A DNA stretch of 64,000 nt, from the NCBI GenBank assembly GCA_034509755.1, contig CM067541.1, positions 16,790,001 to 16,854,000 on the forward strand. Reading direction: 5' to 3'. A program made the translations under genes and the position numbers. The notes beneath the pieces were generated by a model. That model did not search any database. It saw nothing but the letters and a program-made list of their open reading frames with translations, and was not told the origin of the DNA. This DNA comes from Anisodus tanguticus. Lineage: Eukaryota; Streptophyta; Magnoliopsida; Solanales; Solanaceae. Numbering within the stretch: position 1 is the first letter of the stretch; each line of letters opens with the position of its first letter. This document shows positions 34,923-47,265 of the stretch, piece after piece.

Positions 34923-36465
34923 GTGTCTGCATTAAATGATCCGAATTGGAAAATTGCTATGACCGATGACTATAATGCTCTTATTGATAATAAGACGTGG
35001 GAGTTGGTGCTCCATCCATCTGGTATTAATATTATTTGGTCTATGTGGATTTTTGCTCATAAGTACAATTCAGACGGTTTGTTTGCAAGGCATAAGGCTC
35101 GGCTTGTGGGTAATGGTAAGACTCAGCAGGTTGGTGTGGATTGTGGGGAGACGTTTAGTCCGGTGGTCAAGCCGGCTACCATTCGCACTGTACTCAGCTT
35201 GTCTCTATCGAAAACATGGCCCATCAATCAGTTAGATGTAAAGAGTGCTTTCTTATATGGTGATCTCAAGGAAACAGTGTATATGCATCAGCCCTTGGGG
35301 TTTCGAAACTCCAAATATCCTAATCATGTATGTTTGTTGAAAAAGTCCTTATATGGGCTTAAGTAGTCTCCACGGGCCTAGTATAAGAGGTTTGTCGACT
35401 ATGTTTCTACTATTAGGTTCACTCACATCAGGTCGGATAATTCCTTGTTCATATATCGTCGTGGATCGTCCTTGGATTATATACTATTATATGTGGATGA
35501 TAATATCTTGACTGCCTCTTCCGATGCCTTACGCCAGTCTATCATGACAATGCTCAGTTCTGAATTTGCTCTGAAAGACTTGGGGCCCTTGAGTTATTTT
35601 TTGGGGATTGTTGTCACTCGTCATGCAGGTGGATTGTTTTTATCACAGAGGAAGTATGCAGCCGAGATCATTGAGAGGGCTGGGATGTCATCCTGTAAGT
35701 CCACTCCCACTCCGGTTGATACTAAACCCAAATTGGGTGGTGCGGCCGGCGCACTATACGGGGAGCCGACCCGCTATCGCAGTCTGGCAGGGGCCCTTCA
35801 GTATCTCATATTCACGAGACTAGATATTACGTATGCCGTACAATATGTGTGTTTGTTTATGCATGATCCCAAGGTTGAGCACATGAATGCGCTCAAACGC
35901 TCATTCGGTATATTCAGGGTACACTTGACTATGATTTGCATTTATATCCTTCCTCGACGTCCACACTTGTCTCGTATACATATGCTGATTGGGGTGGCTG
36001 TCCGGACACCAGACGGTCTACGTTTGGCTATTGTATGTTTCTTGGCAATAACTTGGTCTCATGGTCTGCGAAACGTCAGTCGACTTTGTCCCGATCCAGT
36101 GCGATGCCGATTATCGAGGGGTAGCTAATGTGGTCTCGGAATCGTGTTGGTTACGTAATTTGCTGTTAGAGCTTCATTGTCTTATTCAGAAAGCGACCTT
36201 GGTTTATTGTGATAATGTTAGTGCCATCTACCTTTCTGGTAATCCGGTTCAGTACCAACGCACTAAACATATCGAGATGGACATTCACTTTGTTCGTGAA
36301 AAGGTTGCTCGTGGTCAAGTACGCGTCTGCCATGTCCCGTCCAGGTATCAAATTGCCGACATCTTTACAAAGGGTCTTCCCTCGGTTCTTTTTGAAGATT
36401 TTAGGGACAGTCTCAGCGTTCGAAGACCGCCCGCTATGACTGCGGGGTGTGTTAAATATCCATAG
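34923..36465 (+). pseudogene. Element C reverse transcriptase and RNase H, broken
   Basis: Frame 34923-35366 has [39 protein letters not shown] and LLKKSLYGLK, then TAG. Frame 35445-36128 continues with LLYVDDNILTASSD and DLGPLSYFLGIVVTRHAGGL. A frameshift near 35900 leads to the RNase H parts DWGGCPDTRRSTFGY and HIEMDIHFVREKV. The tail is ADIFTKGLPSVLFEDF. The catalytic YVDD is preserved. Confidence 0.82.
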
Positions 36466-36749
36466 GATATACACATGTATATCCTATGTATATTGGCCTC
36501 AGGTTTGTGTAGTTGACCGTGTATATGGTCTAGATTTTAGGTAATGTTTTAGTCTCCTAGTTTAGGTAATGTTGTGGTGTAATTAGTATTGGACACTTAC
36601 CATAATATTTGTATTACCATAATTGTATAGTTAGTCTCCAAACAGAATAAGATTTTAGGAGTAGAATAGAAATAGAATTATCCGGAAATATGTAAATTGT
36701 ATATATTGTCTTTCAATTAATGAAAATAATCAAGAAATTATTTCTTTCA
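36450..36749 (+). repeat. Element C, 3' LTR
   Basis: 300 bp, TGTTAAATATCC at the start and TTATTTCTTTCA at the end, preceded by the purine-rich ACTGCGGGGTG. Confidence 0.85.
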
Positions 36750-37617
36750 CTTTATTCATATAGTTTTTTTCACAAGTTAAACTCAATTATTTTTATACGG
36801 CAGTTTTTAAATTTCACGATGTTAATTATCCTATAATTTATTATAGTTAAGTAGATGACTTTCCTTCTGAGTTCCTAAATGTGTTAACATTTTATTTCAC
36901 ATAACAAATTTGGTGATATATTTATATATATATAGCATATTTACTCGTTTTTTCCAAGTGACCTGTCATTTTAGGAGTCCATTTTTCCTTTTATTCCTTT
37001 CCCTGAAAGTTTTGCTGATGTAGCTCACTCACATGCTCGATATACTTGGCCCTTATACCACTGACGTGGCTCCACAAAGCTTTCGCAACTTCTTTTTTCT
37101 GTTTTTTGTTTTAAAATGGATTTTGCAGACAATTTTTTTACCGTAGAAATACTGTTTACTGGCTTTTTTCTGGCACTATATTTCAAAATAGCTACTATCA
37201 TGGAGATTGAATTTCAAACAATAATAATATGTTGAAATTTCAATTGTAGAATTTGAAGCTCCATAATAATAGTTATGTTCCAATTTCAAGGATGAAAAAG
37301 GGTTATTTGTGAATTTTACGCCTTCTTACTTCCAAGCTAAGTACTTCCCGGCCCACTTTATGGACTCCAACTGCTACTGTAAAGTCCACATCAAAGGCCC
37401 ACACCTAAACCAGCCCAACCTAAAAAACGTGTGTGCTTCATTCAAAAGTGTACAATCAAAGAGATAAAACAGACTGTATGTTTTTATTTGTGCCTCATTA
37501 ATCTGGGAGGAAATCAAATTAAATATGACAGAACTACGTGGTATCACTTGACAAACGAAATGAGCTTTCACGAATATGATAGAACACAAAATAACCCACT
37601 AAATGATAAATATCCCT
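36750..37617. other. Spacer with a small imperfect hairpin
   Basis: There is no gene. At about 37189-37280, CTACTATCATGGAGATTGAATTTCAAAC and its inverted partner around GAAGCTCCATAATAATAG could fold into a hairpin, possibly a small MITE. The rest is unremarkable. Confidence 0.4.
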
Positions 37618-37622
37618 TGAAC

Positions 37623-37766
37623 TGTTATAGAAAGAGAGAAGAGAGGTGAATTTTTTATTTTGAAACATCTCTATTTATAATAGAAAACTGACTTAGTCTC
37701 AAAGTTACCAATCCTAACTTTTCTTGTAGATATAGACATTCACAATAATAAATAATATTTATAACA
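37623..37766 (-). repeat. Element F, 3' LTR
   Basis: 144 bp. It lacks about 28 bp present in the 5' copy. On its inner side stands the purine tract GAGGGAAG, as expected at a 3' LTR. Confidence 0.8.
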
Positions 37767-38700
37767 CTTCCCTCGAATGTCTATTTAGTAGATAATGTGC
37801 CTCATGAAAACTTTACTAGAAAAAACTCAGTGGAAAAAATCTAATGAAGAAAAAAGAGTACACATATCTATTAATACACATTTTGGCTTCCTCATTAAAA
37901 ACCTTGCAAGAAAACCTTGTGGGACAAAACCTTGTAAGGGAAAAAGAGTACAACACGTATTAACTCCCCCTGATGAGAACAACAATCTAAAATTTGAATC
38001 TTCGCAATCCAATCTTGTGCACCATCTTCTAGAAAGTTGCAGTTGGTAGAGACTTGGGGAACAAATCAACCATATTATCACTCATGTTGATATCATCATT
38101 CTTTTGGAGATCGTGTGTGAAGAACAACTTTGGTGAAATATGCTTTGATCTATCTCCTTTTATGAATCCTCCCTTTAGTTGGGCTATGTATGCTGATGCG
38201 TCTTCAGTTTTTGGATAGAGTTGAATCAACATGTAATATTGTTGAAATCACTCCAAGTGCATTCCTAACTTGCTTTATAAACATTTGTTATCTTTATATA
38301 ATATAACTGGCATGTAGAACAACATCACTGTAATCTCTTATAAGGATACCAAAATATATAAATGAATCAATTGCATAAAGATATGGCACTTCACGACCAA
38401 AGAGTTCTACAAGTTTCTCAATTCAACTTCTTTTAGCAGATAATCTATTATTTTTGAAAACTCTTCAAGAGTTCGAATAATATTCAAGTAATCAATTTAC
38501 ACTCATAAAGACGTAAGGATAATAGAGTCATGTGTACACTTAGTCAATGTATACTCATTATGATAACACCACATTCACTTTGCTTGATTTAATCCATGTA
38601 AGAATTAAGAACAAATTTTTAGAACCTGTATATGCTTCAGGAATTTATAATTCTTCAAGAATTTTCATATAAATTTTGTCAAGTGACGATATCCATTAAT
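37767..38700 (-). pseudogene. Element F reverse transcriptase/RNase H remnant
   Basis: On the minus strand the clearest stretch (37830-38232) reads GGFIKGDRSKHISPKLFFTH, then NMVDLFPKSLPTATFEK and HKIG.RR, the conserved C-terminal end of copia RNase H. Upstream pieces such as IPEAYTGSKNLF (about 38600-38640) and a degraded REVPYLYAID (about 38370-38400) belong to reverse transcriptase. Large parts between them are deleted. The family is different from that of elements A to C. Confidence 0.7.
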
Positions 38701-39800
38701 ATTTAAGTGCGTGACATTTTCTGCTATCTGGACTGCAAGTCCAATAAGCTTGAAGCTTACCAAAATACATTATTTTATTTGGTAATAATGTTTGCGTTAG
38801 CATGCTTTATAGATATAGAATTTAGATCCTCACAACCTTTTATAATATTGCGCTCTATATTACAGCAAAGACATCAAGGATATATCATTTGTATCGGTTT
38901 GCAATGTGACGTAACTTATTGAGATATCATCACTTTCATTATTTTTAGGTACCAAACCTCTCATGAGGTTTCATGAAGTGTTATATCATAGGCTCTTCAA
39001 GAACACACTGCCTCATTACTATGACCATTTTGATCAGTTGCTCCTCTCCCTTTTCAAGGGTTATTGTATTTGAAACCGATTGGTCTTACAACGCTTCATG
39101 CATGTTGTAGACTATGTCCTTCAGGGACATTGATATTAATAGGAGCACTTTGCAGCTAAAATATGAAATTAGTTCAAGGTCAGCAAATGCTTTTGGCACT
39201 TGACTTGAATTATCTTTGAATGAGGATCATACGAATTATAATTCATAACATATTTCTTAGCTGCTTATTTCTTCCCCTTATGTTAGAAAAACTAACACAT
39301 ATTCCATCTTCTTTAGGGGAATCCATCTTTGTGCATTATGGTAGATTTATTAATCATATACCATACATAAAAATTGTTAGATGGAGAATAATTTATCATA
39401 TTTCAGATCAACACATGAAACTTTATTTTCATTAGCAATGATTTAGCTATGTATCAGAAGCATTCAACGCTAAATCAGCTTGGATATAAACTAGCATTAA
39501 CAAGATAAATTATCTTGATTACATAATCTGAAAATTGTGCTCTCAACTCAATTATTTAGAGCTAGTAACATTGTATATGTCAAACTATGGGTTGACAATA
39601 AACGAACATGTGACCGTCTTATCAATGCATCTATTTAAGATATCACATAACAGGTGAAGGGGCTCATAATCACATTTGATATGTTTCAGAATTTAAAGAA
39701 TTCAGTCCCAACATTAGCTGGTATAATCAACTTACCATGAGAACAACCAACACAAAAGATTTCTTGAAGAATCTTCTAGTTCTTCTATGTCGAATGCTCA
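38701..39800 (-). other. Element F interior, unresolved
   Basis: By position this is internal DNA of F. I could not assign coding domains. It is A/T-rich with scattered stops in all frames. Confidence 0.35.
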
Positions 39801-39839
39801 ATCTGTACGTCATATTTGAATCGAGATGGCCAAATTGAT

Positions 39840-40160
39840 CATGCTAACTGATAACATTATTTATACTAGTAAACTTCAAGTTTACCATGCCATGTGCTAT
39901 TTGTTTTAGTAAACTTCTTATTTACTATGACATAAATTCTATTTTGTTACAATAAACTTCTGGTTTACTGTGACATGTGATTTCATCATGCTTATATTTG
40001 TGTAGTACAATTTGGAGAATAAAGAGAGTAACCTTTCACATACATATTTCTTACCCAGTATGATTTTGAAGATATTTAATCCTCCATCATTTATAGCTTC
40101 AATATGATAGCCATTTACTTTAGTAAATTTTGAGTTTACTACACCTTGTGTTTAGATGAT
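39840..40160. repeat. Diverged repeats with GTAAACTTC...GTTTAC palindromes
   Basis: At least four units recur about every 50-140 bp: AGTAAACTTCAAGTTTACCA, AGTAAACTTCTTATTTACTA, AATAAACTTCTGGTTTACTG and AGTAAATTTTGAGTTTACTA. Each is a short imperfect palindrome, often followed by a TGCCATGTG-like or TGACAT motif. They lie within element F. Confidence 0.65.
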
Positions 40161-40714
40161 AACAACTTAGTATATTACAATCTAGAACGAATTACATAAT
40201 AGAATATAAGCTCTTCAGGAGCCTTTAATTTATTCTCCATAATCACATATTGTTTGGATAGTACTGGTTCCATGATCTTCTAGATAAATAGTTAGCTCTT
40301 TTGGAGCCCTTAACATTTATATCCTTTGTTATTTTATCTCTTCAGGAGGTGTGTTGTGGTATTTCTTCATTCACTTCGGGGAATAAAATATGGTCATTTA
40401 GATGAGCATAATTTTCAATAGCTCATTATTTCTCTCAACCACAAGAAAACACCGCTTCAATATATTACTCAAATCTTTTTTTCTGCTTGCGAAAAGTCAT
40501 ACCAATACTTCTAGACCACCAAAATACATATAAATTCATTCCTTAATAGTACATCCCAAAACTTTAAGAAAATTACAGTAAATTAAATATAAACATTCAT
40601 TAGTTATTTTGCCACCTTAAATAACTAAAATCATAGCTTGCCGAAAAATAAGAAAAACCTTTACATGCATTATAAAGTCACAACATATTTTGGGGAGAAA
40701 ATCTCATTATTTTA

Positions 40715-41140
40715 TCACTTTAGAAGTAAATTTCAAAGTTGAACCTTTTCGAAAGTAAAATTCAAAATCTTACTACTTCGAGAGTAAAGTTCAAAGTCTA
40801 ATTACTTCGGGAATAGTTTTTAAAGTTTTACAACGACATGAGTAAATTTTAAAGACTTTAAAGTTTCACTACTTTGATAGTAAATTTCAATGTCTTACTA
40901 TTCCAGGAGTAGATTTCAAAGTTTTACTACTTCGGGAGTAAAGTTCAAAATTCTACTAATTCGGAAGTAAATTTAAGCGTTCTACTTCTGGAGTAGAGTT
41001 CATAGTTTTATTACGTAAGGAGTAGAATTCAAAATTTACTACTCCGGGAGCAGATTTAAAAATTTGCTACTTCAGGAGCATATTTCTGAGTTTACTACTT
41101 AGGAGCAGATTTTTGAGTTTACTACTTCGGGAGAAAAACA
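40715..41140. repeat. Degenerate ~30-bp tandem repeat array
   Basis: Roughly 14 units with the core TACTACTTCGGGAGTAAA followed by TTCAAAGTT or similar. Units vary in sequence and slightly in length, and the CTTCRGGAG core is the most conserved part. Related single cores (CTTCAGGAG, CTTCTGGAG) are scattered from 40210 to 41350. The array lies in element F, upstream of its coding part on the minus strand, perhaps in the leader. Confidence 0.8.
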
Positions 41141-41397
41141 TAGAATATTTTTTCTCAATTATTATACCTCTTCTGGAGGTGAACAATCAAGTATATGTTC
41201 ATCTTTATAAGATTTACTAAATAACATTCACTTCAGGAAATGAATCTGTATTTGTACCATTTATCAAAAGTTCGCATTCTTTAGGATTGAAACATATTTG
41301 AACGTGGCTTAAGCATATCAAATAATAATAGCTTAGAACATCTTTTAAGATATTTCTACTTGAGGAGAAAATCGAGGCACACATATAATGTATATCT

Positions 41398-41674
41398 TAT
41401 TGTGAGAACACGGATCAGTTGTGTTCGTGTGGGACTTGACAAATTAAATTGTCTAATAACTTTATTTTTGGTAGAATACTATTCTAAGTCTAATAGTTTA
41501 TTTTTTATAAATTGTAGTTATGTTAGTTTTATTAGAATAAGATTTTCTTGTTATACTAGAAAAATGAAGAACTTACATCTATATAAGGAGGTCATTGTGA
41601 TAAATGAAAAGCAAGAAAGAATTCTCTCAATATTTTTCTTCTCTCTAGATTTCTGTCGCCTCTCAAATTTAACA
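41398..41674 (+). repeat. Element D, 5' LTR
   Basis: 277 bp, beginning TATTGTGAGAACACG (TG-type start mutated to TA) and ending CTCAAATTTAACA. It contains CTATATAAGGAGG, a likely TATA box, at about 41609-41621. Confidence 0.85.
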
Positions 41675-41716
41675 TGGTATTAGAGCCACATTGAAAGAAC
41701 ACAAAAATCCTAAATA

Positions 41717-42870
41717 ATGGCGGGTGACAGAGAAACCGGTGTTAAAAACAAAAAAATCTCCGGTGAAGAAACCAAAATTTAAAGAAAAATAATCTCCCCA
41801 TATGACATTACGTCAAACGATAATTCCGGAATTGTGGTGACACAAGTTCAATTGAAGGGAGATAATTACGAAGAATGGGCTCGATCCATAAGGACGATCC
41901 TAAGAAATAGATTTTTTTAGCTTCGTTGATGGTACGATCAAGAAGCCGAATGAAAAATCATCAGACTTAGAAGACTGGTGGACTATAAACTCTTTATTGG
42001 TATCATGGATCCGTAACACCATAGAACTAACATTTCGCTCAACAATCTAGCATAAAGAGGAAGCAGAAGAATTATGGACGAGCATCCGGGAGAGATTCGC
42101 TATTATCAACGGACCTCGGATGCAACAACTGAAAGCAGAACTTGCGGAGTGCAAGCAGAAAGGAAGGACCATAGTGGATTACTATGGAAAACTAACCAAG
42201 CTATAAAAATAATTGGCAAACTACGAACAGATTCTGACTTGCAAGTGCGGAAAGTGGACGTGCAATCTGGGGATGATCTTGGAAACCAAAATGGAGGAAG
42301 AAAAAGTGCATCTTTTCCTCATGGGGTTGGATGAGGCAATCTATGAAATGGTGAGATCGAACATACTGGCCTAGGAACCATTGTCATCATTAAACAATGT
42401 CTATTCGAAGTTAGTGCAGGAAGAGCGTGTGAGAGGACTCACACAAAAAAATGGAGGAACAAAGTGAAACCATAGCCTTTGATGTACAAGGAAGAAATTC
42501 ATACCGTGATCAAAGTGAAGGAAAGAATGATGGTGCATTCAGCACACATTGCAAAAGATTCAGACACGTTATGAAATGACGTTTCATGTTATTGAGTATC
42601 AGGAATGGTGGCCAGGAAATAAAAAAGAAGATGAAAAATCCGGAGGAAGAAGACGAGGACAACTACAACAGCAGAGGAGAGGCCCGTGATCTGATCGTGA
42701 AAGAGGCAACTACCGAGCTAACGCCGTTGTCATTAAGGATACACAGACGGAGATAGAATAGCTGAACACATGCATGATAGGACCTCACAATTTGAGTGAG
42801 GAGATATGGAAAATGGTGATTCACGTGTTGAATTCACAAGGAATAAATTCGAATGGTAAGACCGAAAACT
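41717..42870 (+). pseudogene. Element D gag, broken
   Basis: It starts MAGDRETGVKNKKISGEETK, then a TAA, then DNSGIVVTQVQLKGDNYEEW and ARSIRTILRNR, a copia gag of the retrotran_gag/UBN2 group. Frameshifts follow near 41920 and 42080. The zinc-knuckle region around 42500-42620 reads only partly (STHCKRF), with the later Cys and His degraded. Confidence 0.75.
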
Positions 42871-43870
42871 AATCCTGGTTTATTGACTCCGATGCTACCA
42901 ATCATGTGACCAGATTTGAATGTCCGGGTTGGGCTTCTAGATGGAAGTAGCTCGGTGGCTACAAAAGAAGGAACAACCAAACTGAATGACATGATTTGAT
43001 TGAAGAATGTTCTTTATGTTCCGGATTTGACATGCAATTTAATTTATATGTCACAACTAATTGATTATTTAGATTGTGATGTGATATTTAATAAAATTAT
43101 GTGTGCTATACTAGACTCCACCACGAGGAAGCTTATTGGAAATAGTGAGCGTCGAGGTGGACTTTACTATTTTCGGAATGTGCCGCTGATACGGGCTATG
43201 AAGGCAGAGGAAGTTGATTGATTCAATCTTTGGCACAAGCAGTTGGGTCATCCTTCAACACAAGTAACAAAGTCTATTACATCATCAGGCTTAAAGGAGA
43301 ATGGTGATAGATTGGATAGAGAATGTGATGTATATGAACGAGCAAAGCAAATGAGAAGTGTTTTTCCTTTAAGTGAGAATATTGCTTCGAATACTTTTGA
43401 GATGATCCATTACGATTTATGGGGACCATATAGGACCTCTTCCTCTTGTGGTGATTTATATTTTTTGACTATTGTGGATGATAGTTCACGAGCCGTATGG
43501 ATCTTTCTCTTAGTTGATAAGAAAGAAATGTCCCAAACCTTGAAGAATTTCTTCGCTCTTGTGGAAAGGCAGTTCGAAAAAAGGGTGAAGATAGTTAGAA
43601 GTGATAACAGAACTGAGTTCACGTGTATGAAGACTTACTTCTTCGAACATGGAATTTTGTTTCAAACATCTTGTACAGGGACACTTCAGCAGAATGGAAG
43701 AGTCAAAAGAAAATACTGTCACATTCTTAATATGGCGCGAGCATTGAGATTTCTGGGACATCTTCCGATTAAATTCTAGGGAGAATGCGTTTTGATTGCG
43801 GGATACTTGATCAATAGAACACCATCTTCGATTTTGAATGGGAAGATCTCCTATAAAAATTAATACGGGG
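42871..43870 (+). pseudogene. Element D protease and integrase, catalytic sites mutated
   Basis: The protease site is WFIDSDATNHVT, where DSGA would be expected, so Gly is Asp. LKNVLYVPDLTCNLIYMSQL precedes the integrase. The integrase core (43243-43779) has MIHYDLWGPY and VRSDNRTEF with two catalytic Asp, but the third site reads NGRVKRKYCHILN where NGRVERKH is usual: Glu is replaced by Lys. The frame ends at a TAG at 43777. Confidence 0.8.
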
Positions 43871-44539
43871 AGGCGCCTCATTATGATCACTTAAGGATGC
43901 TAGGGTCACTATGCTATACACACATAAGGGAAAAACAAGTGACTAGTTTGAGAGTCAGAGTCATAGGTGTATCTTCTTGGGATACCGCTACAGACATAAA
44001 GGTTGGAGACTATATGACTTAGAAAATGATGAATATTTAGTCTCATGAGATGTGGACTTCTACGAGACTAAGTTCCCTTTTGCCGTACGAACAAATAACT
44101 TGGTTGAAAACATAGAAGCGATCCCGAATGAAACAAGGACGAAAGGAATCAACACATTTTTGAAGAAGAACATACATATAATGTAGGTGCGAACAAAACT
44201 AGAATATAAGAAATTCAGACACCGAATATCGAACCTATGGATCAGCCAGAATTAGACCAGACAGATGCTAGTCCGAATAATGAAAATGTGGAAGAAGTAC
44301 AGACGGAAGGTACCTGGGCTAATGAAAGCCATCGTAGTAATAATTGGGTCGAGGTAAATGTCAGAAGCATGACTCAGTTCGATTAAGTGACTACGTTACT
44401 GAAACATTCTGAAAAGAAAGTCCATCAACGAGTTCGCCCGATCCTCAACAACCCTCAGGTGCACCTTATCCTTTAGCTCACTATATATCTTGTGATAATT
44501 TTTTCTCGCAACACCAAAGCTTTATTACAGCAATTACCC

Positions 44540-46071
44540 CAGGAATTGAACCAAAATCCTTCTCGGAGGCTATGAAAAAGGAATATTGGAGAAAAGCCAT
44601 ACAATAAGAAATCCAAGCATTAAAAGACAATGGCACATGGACATTGAAAAGATCGCCGACGTATAAGAAAACACTCAGATGTAGATATGTGTACAAGATC
44701 AAATACAACTCGGACATAACAATTGAATGATACAAAGCTCGGTTGGTCATCTTCGATAATAAGCAGGAGGAAGGTATTGACTACAATGAAATGTTTGCTC
44801 TAGTTGCAAAGGTAGTGACCGTTCGGACCTTCTTAGTGGTAGAGGCCGCTCGAAATTGAGAGTTGCATCAGATGAATGTTCATAATGCCTTTTTGCACGG
44901 TGAACTAGCGGAAGATTTTTATATGAAATTACCACAGGGATTCCGTATGTCTGGTCCGGGGCAAGTATGTTGACTCCAAAAATCTTTGTATGAGTTGAAA
45001 CAAGCTCCACGATGCTGGTTTGTAAAATTGTCAAGTGGCTTGATGAAATATGGGTTTAAACAATCATACTCTGATCATTATCTCTTCACAATGCACCAGA
45101 GAAGTATACAACTTAATAACTTAGATTATGTGGATGACTTGATTATCTCCGAAAATGACTATGGTGCCATTGCACGGTTCAAAGACTATCTCCGAGCATG
45201 TTTTCACATGAAGGATTTGGGTCCCCTGAAGAATTTTTTGAGGATTAAAGTTGTGCGTGGACCAACCAGATTATTCCTTTGTCAATAGAAGTATGCCTTG
45301 GATATAATCTCTGAGTCCGGGCTACTAGGAGAAAAACCGATTAAAACTTCCATGGAACAGAATCACAATATGGAGTTGGCCAAATAGGCTAATTTGAAAG
45401 ATCCAGAACCATACTGACGTCTGGTCGGCAGATTGATATACCTCAATTTTATAAGATTGGAGTTGTCCTATTCTGTACATGTTCTGTCCCAATTCATTCA
45501 CCAACCAAAGAAAGCGCACTGGAGAGCCGCCCTCCGGGTGGTAAGATATTTGAAAAAGAACCCTGAACAAGGAATTGTGTTAAGTAAAAATTATGATCTC
45601 CAGTTGTATGGGTGATGTGATACGGACTGGGCTAGATGTCCGTTGACCCGAGATCGCTCACCGGATGGTTTATCTCCCTAAAAAATTCACCGATATCATG
45701 GAAAACTAAGAAGCAACACATTGTCTCTCGCTCGTTAGCAGAGGCGTAATATCGTTTAATGGCAATAACGGTCTGTGAATTAAAATGGTTGAAGGGAATC
45801 CTGCATAGCTTGGACGTTGAAAATAACTCTTCGGTGAAAATGTATGTGATAGTCAAGTGGCGTTGTTTATTGCATGAAATCCGGTGTTTTACGAACGGAC
45901 TAAACATATTGAAGTTGGCTGTCAATATGTTCATGACGCACTGGTATAATACTTTCGAGCTATGTTTTAACCAACGAGCAATTGGCCGTGTTTACAAAGG
46001 CATTGGGCAAATCACAACATGAATAATTTACTTGGCAAGTTGGGCATTCGAGATTCCATGCTCCAACTTGA
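44540..46071 (+). pseudogene. Element D reverse transcriptase and RNase H, broken
   Basis: Fragments in several frames. 44986-45288 has LYELKQAPRCWFVKLSSGLM and LDYVDDLIISENDYGAI with the catalytic YVDD. 45433-45615 has SYSVHVLSQFIHQPKKAHW and VVRYLKKNPEQGI. The RNase H shows CDTDWARCPLTRDRS and a TKALGKSQHE tail. Stop codons replace Gln or Trp at several places (for example 45286 and 45385). Confidence 0.8.
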
Positions 46072-46085
46072 GGGGGAGGGGGGGT

Positions 46086-46362
46086 TGTTGAGAGAACACG
46101 AACCAGTTGTGTCCGTGTGGGACTTGACAAATTAAGTTGTCTAATAATTTTATTTTTGGTGCAACCCTATTCTAAATCTAATAGTTTATTTTTGGTAAAT
46201 TATATTTATGTTAGTTTTATTAGAATATGATTTCCTTGTTAGACTTGAAAAAAGAAGAACTTACTTCTATATAAGGAGATCATTGTGATGAATGAAAAAC
46301 AAGAAATAATTTTCCGAATATTTTTCTTCTCTCTAAATTTTCATCGCCTCTCAAATTCAACA
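46086..46362 (+). repeat. Element D, 3' LTR
   Basis: 277 bp, starting TGTTGAGAGAACACG and ending CTCAAATTCAACA, directly after the polypurine tract. Confidence 0.88.
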
Positions 46363-46367
46363 TATCT

Positions 46368-47265
46368 TCAATTGAACTCACAATAAGCCTCTAAAAATAA
46401 TATCAATATGACTATATCACCACTTCTGGTTGTTATAAACGTAAATTTTAGTCATAGTGAGCATCCAAAACTTGAAAACAAAATATAGACAATGGTTTAC
46501 TAAATTGCTAAAAAGGATAAATCAGATGAATATATTGTGATATAATCTTTTGCCACGTCAGTACTTGAACAACGTGTAGAATTATAACTAATCATATAGC
46601 CATTATACCATAACTACGCTCATTGTGATTTAGTATCCTTACATGTATAATAGTAATCCTCATGTCTATGATCTGGAAAAAATATGTATTTAAACAGAAA
46701 TTTAATTTCCAGTATCTTTATATTAATATGTATTCAAGGAGACCAGAGTGGTGCTACACACATAACTCAACTTAATCGGGGATATTACTTACCTTGATAT
46801 ATCATATTTAGATTTGAAATTTACCGACCAATACTTTGATAATCAAACAAATAAACAGCTCATCAATAAGTATAATAAACTAGCACTTGTGAGCATAAAA
46901 ATAATCTCTATAGTATAGTAAAAACGACCTATATTTTGATAATTTTGTTTTCAATGAGATGAAGGTGATGGTAGCAAAATTGTTGCTCTCTATGTACTAA
47001 TTAAATCACATATAGTTATCTAACATAATACATCGCCTCTAAAGGCATACTGATGCCATAAGACATAATCACGACCAATGACAATATTTATAGTATTAGA
47101 GAAATATCAACAGTAGCTTAGCCAACACTAATATTATTGAATCAAGCGTACTAGTAAATTATGCATAGCTGTGTAGCAACTTCATCTACTGCGTTACCTC
47201 TCCTTTATTTCGATCGTTGGAAAGCATCACCCTACTCTCTGGTCTTTGGTCTCTACAGGAGATCG
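46368..47265 (-). other. Element F interior between D and E
   Basis: 900 bp of F sequence separating the two nested insertions. It is A/T-rich. I saw no coding domain and no LTR. It is probably leader or gag remains of F. Confidence 0.45.

Larger units (their letters stand above)
31676..36749 (+). mobile_element. Ty1/copia element C
   Basis: Plus-strand copia element: 5' LTR 31676-31979, primer site TGGTATCAGAAGTCTAGA at 31980, gag from 32129, protease, integrase, reverse transcriptase and RNase H to about 36465, purine tract near 36440, and 3' LTR 36450-36749. Its proteins are close relatives of those in element A, which points the opposite way. Stops and frameshifts interrupt every domain. 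No clear 5-bp duplication was found. Confidence 0.87.
41398..46362 (+). mobile_element. Ty1/copia element D, nested in F
   Basis: A complete plus-strand copia element with LTRs 41398-41674 and 46086-46362 (277 bp each), primer site TGGTATTAGAGCC at 41675, a long polypurine tract GAGGGGGAGGGGGGG at about 46069-46084, and flanking 5-bp duplication TATCT (41393-41397 and 46363-46367). Hand alignment of the LTRs shows about 34 mismatches in 277 columns, so the insertion is old. Its pol differs from that of elements A-C and E. All frames are interrupted. Confidence 0.9.

Noticed and set aside
40715..41140. A CRISPR-like array
   Set aside because: Units are diverged, there are no constant spacers and no cas genes; the DNA is plant nuclear. 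It is a degenerate tandem repeat in a retroelement.
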